A stretch of 64,000 bases of DNA from assembly GCA_020650975.1 (NCBI GenBank), contig JAIPMN010000555.1, forward strand, positions 1 through 64,000, read 5' to 3'. The notes under the pieces were generated by a model. It searched no databases, was not told where the DNA came from, and worked only from the letters and a program-made list of their open reading frames with translations. Position numbers and translations under genes: made by a program. Source of the stretch: Apostichopus californicus. Its lineage: Eukaryota > Echinodermata > Holothuroidea > Aspidochirotida > Stichopodidae. Of this stretch, positions 1 to 39,900 are shown in pieces. How positions within the stretch are numbered: the stretch's first letter is position 1; each line of letters opens with the position of its first letter.

Positions 1-2759
1 ATATACTGTTAAAAATATAATGTTAACCAAAAAAGAAAAAGAAAAGAAATTACAACTATTTGTTTATTTCCATGGCATTTCAGATATACGATACCACTCG
101 TACAGACTTGCTTTTCATAGTATTTCTTGCAAAAAACAGTGGCGTAGTGACATGTGGGCCAAGAGCAGGGGGAGGAGGGGGGATGAAGCCCTTAAAATAT
201 TTCTGCCCCTCCCCCAAAACAATTTCTGAATTGTTTGGAAAATAGGTTTGAGCAAAGTTCTACCTGCCCCCTCCCTCCCTCCCTCCCTCCCACCCTCTAA
301 GAATTGCATTGGCTTCCCTAAGAAAGTAGACTAGCTATATGCATATAATGCCCCATTTTCATGTACTGAATGAGATTCTTAATTTTCTTTTAAGTTTTTT
401 TAAGCTTGTCAGAGTAAAGCCTACTAATCAGGCAGTGTTAGTTCTCTCAAGATCCTCATGGCAGCTTAAATCTTGACATTTAAGACCAACCAATCCATCC
501 AAAACACCATTTTTATCAATGTGTATCTTCCTGTCAGTCATATTTGGTTAGAACTGTTAAGTACTATTGTAGGATACAAGCTGTTAGAAATAGAATGTGT
601 TACTTTGAAACATGAAGCAAAGCTATAGAAATCTTATGAACATTTAACTTAGGATTAGCATCACTTGTACAGATATAGTTAACACCAGGTTGGAAAAACT
701 TTCTCCAACAAACTCTCCCCTCTCCTCCTCCTCCTCCCTCCCCCCTTCCACCCCCTCCATGCCTATCCTATGAAGGTCCCAGTGAAGACTTCTGAAAGGC
801 TCAGGTAAGATATTAATATATATATTGTAATATATTAATACAGCCTTTCCACCAACATCCACTCATAAAATTTTGATTTCCATACATGAATTTACCCTCT
901 GAAAGGTTTGAAGTGATGCCACCTGTAAATATAGCCTCTTGAGGGAGAAGTCTCTCAATCAATATGGCAGTTGATTTGATGTCATATTCTTTATTGACTT
1001 GTAGACAAACTACTGACTGCGCTAATCGACATAAAAAAGACATGACACATATATAGAGTAGTTAAAGGCACACATAATGTTGTGCAACTTACTATAAATA
1101 CCATTACATATGGAAGCCCACACAATCTACCATGTAAAAATTCATGAATCTCTTTCCATGGTGAAATGACTATGACAATCGGTGGAGTTTCAGCGCACTG
1201 ACAGACAAAGCAACATGATTACAATCACATTTATTTTATAAAAACTTGTAGCACAGCGTTGTTTTATAAGAGTGTGAAATGAAACTCCCCATCCCCCAGC
1301 CGAACATAAGTACACCAAATTAAAGGACTGAATAATCCAAGGCGTGTAATTATCGCAAGCATCTCTGCTCTCAGGACAGCCAATTAACTTCCCCATCTGA
1401 AGGACAAGAGTCTAACTCAGACACTAAGCCCTTACTAAAATACTGACGTAGATGAAACATCACATTTATCATCAGTGCAGTGAAGCTACCGTGAACAAAG
1501 TCGTTTCCAAACCGTTGAAAGCACAGAATCACACACTTTTAGCCAATTCGTAAAATCAGAAATACCAAATCCGTACACGACTCTGCCCAAAAACACTGCC
1601 AAGCAAATGTATTTTTTTTTTTTTTTTTGAATAGGTCAACAGAATCTGGTTTTCTGGTGGGATATTGAACTGGGAAATTAATGGTTGTCGGGTGGACCCT
1701 CTAACCGCTACTACATGCCTCCACCCTAATTAAGTACCATCAAAGTACCCTCTCAATCTAGAGCTCCATATATCACTTAACTCTTCCATGGATTATTTGT
1801 TTACAATACCACTCTTGTTTACAAAGTCAAAATAGACAAAAATAGTGACTTCAAAGCAGCTGGGGTACTGTTCATTTCTTAAATTTCTTTAAAACCTTTC
1901 TTCATTTCCTACCAGATTCACAGAATAACCTTTGTTACAATCTGTATACAATCCAGAAAGCAGTTGATTCCCCCCCCCCCAAATGAGGTAATCATCTAGA
2001 AATATTTACAATCATTTGAGGAGATAAATAGATTGTGTTACAAATATTGCATGTAATCTTGGTTAGGCTAAACAAACTTCTGCTGTCCAAGTGTTGAAGT
2101 TTGATGTATGTTAATGCTATAAACGGACTGTTTCAAGGCTTTAATCGTTCGCAGTGTCATTAACACAGCTGACTAACAATACAGTGTCTGCCCAAGGTAT
2201 GTTTCCATGGTGACAGCTGTTACATTACACAAAGCACACCAAGTGCATTAACTTTCAGGATGAGATGTTAATAACAACCAGAAAGCCAATTCATTGCCTA
2301 GATAAGTTTATGAAATCACCTGATTGATATAGTAACTGAGGAAAACATGTCCTAAAGTCAAGAACCAGAACATCAGAAACGAGTCCCACATAACTTGACC
2401 TTTGCAAAAGGTAATATTCTTCTGAAAGTTGATGAAAGATAACAGTCATTTGGTAAAAGTGTGAATCCCTCTCAGCCACTTAAAATAGCAAAGCTCAAAT
2501 CCTGTGACAGTTAGTGATATAGAAAAACCAATCATCATAGAAATGGTTTTGAGTTTAAGAGCTTACATGGTTTTCAGACTTTGACCTCTGTTGACCTTTG
2601 GCCTTCGACCTTCACAGAAAAAAACCCCCATGATTTCCTAAAATGGTGAATGATAGACAGGAGGGAAGGGGAGGGGATGAGGGAGGGGTGGGTGAATATG
2701 GCAGCTAGCGAAAACCAATAATTGTGCGACCAAATGGTCAGATATTTGTTGTAAATGCT
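1..2759 (-). other. Downstream flank of NMNAT: 3' UTR of unknown end plus intergenic DNA
   Basis: No coding segment was recognised. Possible minus-strand poly(A) signals are ATTAAA at 2140-2145 and AATAAA at 1230-1235, so the 3' UTR could be 0.6 to 1.5 kb; neither is proven. The stretch also holds C-rich tracts near 266-297 and 718-760 and a minus-strand SINE fragment at 1612-1725. Confidence 0.5.
1612..1725 (-). repeat. tRNA-derived SINE fragment with oligo(A) tail, minus strand
   Basis: Read on the minus strand, an A-box-like TAGCGGTTAGAGGG is followed about 45 bases later by a degenerate B box (AGTTCAATATCC) and a pure A tail, seen as a T run at 1612-1628. This tRNA-like head with a tail and no long body fits a short or 5'-only SINE copy. 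The family was not identified. Confidence 0.5.
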
Positions 2760-32622
<29,863 letters not shown>

Positions 32623-32802
32623 TTTAACTCGGTAGACAGAATTTACTCGATTCAAGTTGAGGTTCTCTACTTCCGCAGTCAAATTGTTTGTGTTATGGTG
32701 GGATTTCGAAAGGTCACGTTTTTTCTGTTGTTCAGTCGTTTTCCTCGAATGACAACCTTGACAACGAATACAAATCGTAACAAATTTCAATTTTCCAGGC
32801 AT
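32623..32802 (-). other. In-frame 60-codon 5' extension of NMNAT exon 1 (5' UTR or alternative N-terminus)
   Basis: Reading upstream from the preferred start, the frame stays open for 60 codons to an ATG at 32802-32800, which is preceded five codons earlier by an in-frame TAA. The extension starts MPGKLKFVTICIRCQG, has no acidic residue in its first 24 positions and several Lys/Arg, so it could act as a mitochondrial presequence. It could equally be plain 5' UTR, since animal NMNATs normally start just before the CGSFNP motif. Confidence 0.35.
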
Positions 32803-34106
32803 ATCGGCAGATAATTAAGCGCAAATTATAAAAAAGTTCAAATATTCACTTCTACAGTCGTTTTCCCTCTGTCACTGTCATAACTCTCGATCAAGCAAAC
32901 ACTGATAAAAACTATCTTCTTTGAGGCTCGTGCATGATCTCTGACCGTGGGAAAGAATATGAAAGGGGAAGTCCAAAATAGTACTGCATTACGTACAGGA
33001 CCGAAAAATGGCAAATTTGGTGGCACTCTTCGGTTTCTTTTGAAGAGCTATATTTACCACTGTTCATTTGTGCATTGAGCTGTTAACGTTAATACTGCTC
33101 CATGATTTGTGGAAGATCTGCCCTTTTGCATGTAAAAGTATACATTTTCCCCACTAAGATATAACAACATCGGCTCAAATCTGGAATGGCCTCATATGTG
33201 TGTGTGAAATAGGGAGGGGTAAGGGGAAGGGAGGGACAATATTCCAACGAAGTTTTGCCAACTTTATAAAAATGGAATTCAGTTTGTTTTCTTTCAGTTA
33301 TGATATAAGCAAATGCATGTGGTAATTTTGGTATTAGACACAATGTTTAACTGTAGCAATGGTACAGATTTTGCTCATTATTTGCAGTAGGGTATTTTTC
33401 ATCAGTACCCAGAATGATTATTTCAGTAATCTCATGAGGAGTGCTAAACAAATACTGTTAACTTAACTTACTTAGTTCAGACTTTTTAAAACATCGCTCT
33501 GCTGACAGAAATGTCTGATTTCTAAAATACTCCTTTCGCTTTGGCTACTTTGTGCATTTGCCAAATTAGGATCAAAATCATGCATAAACAGTACACTATT
33601 TATAAGATCTCATATTCCAATGTACACTTTTGGTGAAATTTAACAAGATCTGATCGATCTTATTTACGTTTGGATCGCAATGTATGTAAACAGGTACAGT
33701 TGCATTGTTTGTTACATCATAAGGTTTCTTCACTTAGACGTGACCTATGTCTTATATGTTACTGGTCTGATCTTTTCATAATTTTTGACAATTTTTGGGG
33801 GTACGCGAATCTGGTAGCACTTCACCATCGAATTGAATATTTTATGTATACGCCGATGCCCTTCACAGTTTAGCAGACGACAAAATATTAATGAACGTGA
33901 GTGCACATGCGTAAAATCAAAATACAGCAGAAGAAAATTACATGTGGGTTGTGTGCGCTGGTACTAACGTTGGAGTTTGATATCGAGGAAGGTTGAATCG
34001 TCTTGTTTGGAGAGGGACTAAGTACTTAGGACGGTCAGAATCCAACCCCGTTTAGCTTACATTCATTGCACCCAAGAATACTCTAAGCCAACCGAAGAAA
34101 GGCTTG

Positions 34107-34140
34107 ATTGGTTGGCGCGTTTTCACCTCGACCTATATAA
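34107..34140 (+). promoter_or_regulatory. Putative NOA1 core promoter: inverted CCAAT, GGCGCG and TATA-like box
   Basis: ATTGG at 34107-34111 (CCAAT on the minus strand), GGCGCG at 34114-34119 (E2F-like core followed by TTTTC) and TATATAA at 34134-34140 lie in order within 34 bases. They would place a start site near 34165, about 600 bases before the ATG. Confidence 0.35.
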
Positions 34141-34706
34141 CTTAGGCCTAAAAGAAACTAAGTTAGAGTTGTACGTGCAGTACAGCCTAAGTTAGCTTAG
34201 GCTTACAAGTTAACTACAAGTAACATCAGTTAAAATCCTAACGTTTTGTCTTTGTATATACTTGACAAAAGTACTTGGTCAAAGAATTAGCTAAACTGAT
34301 ACCAGATGTAGGTTAACATAGACTGTTTAGTTATGATGAACTTGTGCAAAGCTGAATACTATGACAATTTTGACATTAGCCTACAGCTTACTTGACTGAG
34401 TACTTGGTGAGTCCTTGTTGGCCTAACATTGCACAAAGGAGGGTGAAAATTAAGAAAAGCATAGGCTACATAAACTTAGTTGAAACCTTACCATTGATCG
34501 TGGATGGAAACTGGCATATGTTAGGTTCCTAAAGTGTAATCATATTAACATTTAAAACCTTATTGATAACCTTTAACCATAATTTAAAACCTTAAATGAT
34601 ATTACAGGGGCCAATAACGGCAATTTAATTTTAATTGTGGCCATAAAGAACCTCCAAACCAGGTCTACTCAATCTAGTCCTAGAATTTGACCAGTACAAC
34701 CTAGCT

Positions 34707-34733
34707 ATGTTCTGGGAAATCAGCACAAGATGA
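34707..34733 (+). promoter_or_regulatory. uORF of 8 codons whose stop overlaps the first NOA1 ATG
   Basis: ATG at 34707 reads MFWEISTR and ends TGA at 34731-34733, so stop and the first NOA1 start share the string ATGA (34730-34733). An in-frame stop for NOA1 lies at 34688-34690. The uORF would limit use of the first ATG and favour re-initiation there or at Met12 downstream, which has the better context. Confidence 0.5.
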
Positions 34734-36917
34734 CATACAGTAGATTTCATGTATATGCCACAATGGTGAAGGGACTTCTTGTCTGCAACCTGAGATCACA
34801 ACGGTCTCCATACATTTGCAGAACATTCACAACACAAAGTAATACCTTGTGGCAAATGAATAGAGGGCAAGCGAAAGTTATTATCAGTCGACGTACAGTT
34901 TTCCAGAACACTGAACTGCATCTGTGTTTTCAAAATCAAGACTCTGTTTCCTCACCTTCACCAACATTACGCAGTGTGAGGTCAAGCCATTCATGGTCAA
35001 ACTTTCCAGATAGCAAAATTCGTTCTAAATATGGAAAGGCACTAGCAAGTAGTAAAGTTCACAGAGGGAAGAGAAAGGGATCTGAGAAATGTGACAAGCT
35101 AATCAAAGAGACAAGTGTTTTGGAAAAAAATAAATCTGTCACAGGAAATGATGCAAGTTCTGATATAGGAAGAACTGTTCAGTCAGGCTCTGACAAAATT
35201 AAAGAGAAAACTTATGTGTTTGATGACCAACATCCTAAAAATATCAACGTTCAAACTAACAATGGTTCAACACATGATATTTTTGATGTGGAATACTTTG
35301 GAAAGATAACAAAGGCTCTCACTGATTCAAGTGATGCACATGGTAGTGAAGTTTCAGAAGAACCGCCAAATCTGTTTGACAAGCAATATTTTGAATCTGT
35401 AGTAAACCATTTGACCCATCAAAGCCCTAATCTCAATGATAATGATGCAAGCGACACTGATCTTGCAAAGAAAGTTAAAACAACTAGCAATTATTCTATC
35501 TCTGGCAAGGATCATGATTCAAATTTTTTTGATCAACTGTACTTTGGTGACGAACTTAGTTCAATAGATCAATCGGATAAACAGAGCAATGATACGGACA
35601 TCACAGATATGGGACACTTGGGGAATGTCACAAAAGGTCTCACTGATTCCTGTGATGGCAGTGCTAGTGAAGTTTTGGAAGAGCTGCCCAATCATTTTGA
35701 CGAGCAGTATTTTGAATCCATAGTGAAACATGTCACCAATCAAAATACTAATGATGATCATAATGATCATCACAAAGGAAGCTCTTTTGATCAGCATTAC
35801 TTCAGAAATGCTAGTTCACTGCATCAGTCGAAAGAACAGAACATTAATAAGCTTGAAGATTTGGTTGAGAAAAGCAGAGAGGAAGTGAGAAATGTGCCCC
35901 TAAATGAGAAACCAAATACAGACACACATATCAAAGAGAAGGAAAGTTCACCTCACAACATAGACACCTTCCAGTCTGAATCGGAATTCTTTCTGCAGGA
36001 ATTCTTGAAAGCAGAAGCTAGCAGACGTTTAGAGCCAACTTCAGAAGCTAGACCAAAGTTGAAAGGTGACTTTGCTCTCGCAGAGAAAGCAGAGATTAAT
36101 GTTACCCTAGACAGCTTCACCATAGGAAATGATAACAAGGAATCTTCTTTGATGTCATTGTCGAGTAAACAATTGGAGATTTCTCTGAAGGATAAGATCA
36201 AACTTGAAGCAGATAGAGAAATTCTAGAGAGGTCCCTGGTAGCCGGTAACAGTGAACTAGATTTGGAACCGACAGTCGAGAATGTGCTCCTGGGAACTAA
36301 GAAACAGAAAGCACTTAAAAAACCCAAAACCAGTTTGGAGATGAAGATAGCTGGCTCTCCTGATCCCAGTGTGCCAATCAGTGAGCATCACTGTTCTGGG
36401 TGTGGTGCACAAGTGCACTGTCAAGATGAATCCCGACCAGGGTACATACCAAGTGAAAAGTTCAAACCATTGGCAGAATCCAATGCATTGGAAGATGCTA
36501 TTTGTCAGCGTTGCTGGTATTTCATAAACCATAAACGAGCCCTGAATGTCAACGTGAATGTATCAGATTATTCCAAGATCATATCGGCGATCAAAAGCAA
36601 GAAAGCCCACATTCTGTTGATGGTGGATTTGTTAGATTTTCCCTGCAGTGTCATACCGAACCTAAAAGATCTGTTGGGAAATACGACTCCGATGTTCATC
36701 GTCGGTAACAAATATGATCTTCTTCCGAAAGATGCGCCCAGTCACCATAAGCGGGTGGAGAAAATTGTTCTGGAAACGTGTATCCAAGAAAATGTCTGTG
36801 ATAGAGAACAAGTATCCAGAGTACATTTAATTAGTGCCAAGACAGGCTTTGGAGTTGAGAAACTAATCACCTTACTACAGGGACTTTGGGGTTCAAGGAA
36901 AGACATTTATCTCTTGG
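34730..36917 (+). CDS. NOA1: NOA1 exon 1: presequence, FDxxYF insert, zinc finger, G4 and G5
   Basis: 2188 bases coding residues 1-729 plus one base. The donor is CTCTTGG|gtaagt. The frame opens after a TGA at 34688. The insert between about residues 40 and 550 has no counterpart of this length in vertebrate NOA1; the part from HHCSGCGAQVHCQDE onward aligns with human residue by residue. The G1 Gly codon is split over the junction. Confidence 0.95.
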
Positions 36918-39900
36918 GTAAGTTATCAATACAGAAGCAGTTCTACTTGCCTGTGGATTATAAATTTGTTTTCTGTTGACGAGGTTTGATGAGAAGAGTT
37001 TATTTGTACAAATGAAATGTTTCTTAGCTTCTTGGTAGCATTTTCCAATGAATTTGAAAGAAATTCTCAGTTATCTTAATCTTGTGAAGTGACCCAATAT
37101 GTCACCTGACCAGAGTCAAACTACCTAGAGGTATACAATTGTGTGATTTACCATACAGAAGCTATTTTCAATTGTGAAAGAAAAATAGTAACTTCCTGCA
37201 TGTAGTTTCATACATAACCTTACAATTCAATCTTCTGATTAATACTTATAACACACCATAGGAATTTGTCAGACATTGGAACAAGAAGATGAGAGGTTGC
37301 TTACTTTCTATTACGATGATGTGCAAAATGAAAGTCAGAGGTTGTTAAAGCAGAGAGTTTTCGATCAAACATAACCATCACTGTTTCCAGAATTTATCAT
37401 TGACACTTTTATCTTTGAAGTTGACTGACATGAATTGAGTGTTATTGATAATTTCAAATGTTTGCTACTACGTTGATGATTTCTAATATGTTATTTTGCA
37501 TTTGGTGAATGTCATAAATGTCTAATATTCTCCTACTGTTTTTCCTTATTTTCCTCTCCACAGGTACAGCGAATATTGGCAAGTCGACATTGTTTACCAC
37601 TCTCCTCAATTCGGATTTCTCCAAAACTAAGGCAAGTTACATGATCAAGCAACCAACCATATCCCCATGGCCAGGGACTACTTTGAACTTGCTTAAATTT
37701 CCAATCTTGAGACCGACCCAAGATAAAGTGATGGTTAGAAGAGCAAGACTTAAGGCTGAAGCAGAGGATGCTTTGAAGGAGAAGAGAGCAGACATAAACC
37801 TCAGAGCTTATTGGAAAGGTAAGAGACCATTATATAGGAGGTGCCTGGGATGATCTGACTCTCCTGTTTCACCCTCCACCCTCGCCCTTCCTCATCACCC
37901 CACTCAGTGTTACCTCCCAAGTTAATTACTGTGGGTAAAGTGAAGCACAAAAAGATTTCCTTTGTGTTCAATTTATATGTAGCAAATTTAACCTAAAATA
38001 CAGTATGATTTGAAGTATGTTGTTATTTGTTTTAATCTCCAGAATTTTATGGAGGGTCTTATGAAATTCCAGAGAGACAAAAGGCAGCATTTGGCAGTTA
38101 GCATAGTTTTGTACCCCTCTGTTGCACCTAATCTGTTAACCATTGGTTGCAATCCTTTGGCCCCCTCAACTACTATCATATGTGTCATGTGACAAATCAT
38201 AGTTGTCATTTTCATCAAACTTCAATACTACGAAAATAATCTTTCATGCCCTGCAGTGAAACCTTTGTATAAGTGAAAAAGTGGCTTATTCTGACAGCCA
38301 GTGAATGGAACCACTTCTGCTCTAAGGGGTAGGGAGTTACATCACTACTCTCTTATCCATCTCCACGCAACTTGCGTATTTTCTTTTCACATAACAATGG
38401 TACAAACCTTGGTACCATGGTAACATTGCACCCAGTTATCACCCATTTTTACTTCCCTTAACATCTACCATTCTGAAGAACAACTCCTTCCCTGTGTAGA
38501 TTTTGTCAACCACTTATCTGACCAATAAAATTGATATATATACATCATTGTGTTCCTGTCATTGTTTCTAACCGAAAACATTTATATATTTTTTTCATAG
38601 AAAAAGTAGGCAGATCTTTTTCTGTGAAACTGAAAGACAAAAGTGAAGATTTACTTGATGAGCACCTACCGGTGGAATCTGAAGAATTTGCAGATCCTTT
38701 CAATACCATGAGTCTCAACACGGACATTACCGAAGATCAACCAAGACCGGAGACTAAACCTAAGAAGAAGCAACTTCCGTTCAGGTTCACACCGATGGAG
38801 TTTGAATCCGGGAAGTGGTTTTTTGACACACCAGGGGTCCTTCATGATCGACAGGTATGTAGAATGTTGTCTTGGCTTGGTGAGAGCTGAGAGCAGAAAT
38901 CTGAGTTGATTTTTTATAAACTTCCCTGTGATGTTGTTCCGATGAAAGGCAACATATTATTAATTGTCATTATCCCCTTATTAAAGATACCGTGAGAATT
39001 CAAGTAATCTAGTATTTTTTGCAATTAATAAATCTGAAATATTTGGCTCTGTTTAAATCAGTGTTTGCTTGGACTGCATGTCTCCAGTTTGTGACGATCT
39101 TTTAGAACTCAGTGAACCAATTACAGGCTGGAATGTCATTTATAGACAGTTTCCAGAGAATGGCAAAGTCAGATTCAATGACAACTTACATGCTAATTCA
39201 TGTTCCTTATTTGTTAATGTGTTTCATACCTAAAGTTATCAACATGAGTATTCCTTTGAAATTAGGAAAGTATGTTAAAACTTGATGAAAGTATTGCAAA
39301 ATTTGTAAGCTGGACTCGGTAACCTACTTTGTATAAAGTGACTGACAACCCTCAGTGGTGCCAGGTCAAATGAATAATTAAATGAGTAGGCACAATAGTA
39401 CACAATCATCTTGAATGTTGACGATACAGCTCATCACCTCGCTGAGATTGTAGACATGTGATGATTCAAACTTCTTCCCTGTGGTACCAGGTTTCTTTAA
39501 CCACTATGCAGCAAGGGTGTTAGGGTCGTACATCTCAATTGTTATACCTAGTAACTGTTGGAAATCGCACCCATTGTCTATCATTTACTTCTTCTAACAT
39601 CAACTGTTTTTCACCCTCTCAGGTATTGACTCATCTGACAATGGATGAACTTAAGCTGACCATGGCCATCAGAGTCATCATCCCTCGAACACTGATTATA
39701 AAACCAGGACAAGTCATATTTCTTGGAGGTTTGGGGAGGCTTGATTATGTACAGGTATGGTCATTAAAGTAAGACAATGCCAGTGTGGAGCATTGTGGTT
39801 AAAGCAATGAATTTCTTATCTGAGGAATGCAGGTTCGACTCCTGGCTAAATCATTTTGTTGTGTCCAGTTAATCCCAATCACCTCACTTCACCCGAGGTT

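Larger units (their letters stand above)
32623..34729. promoter_or_regulatory. Head-to-head intergenic region between NMNAT and NOA1
   Basis: About 2.1 kb separates the two start codons, which point away from each other. Promoter-like features cluster near 34107-34140 on the NOA1 side. Nothing as clear was seen on the NMNAT side. The length is greater than a classical bidirectional promoter but both promoters must lie here. The NOA1 5' UTR may be spliced. Confidence 0.6.

Noticed and set aside
39783-39850. tRNA gene with perfect B box in NOA1 intron 4
   Set aside because: No acceptor-stem pairing and a typical SINE body follows.
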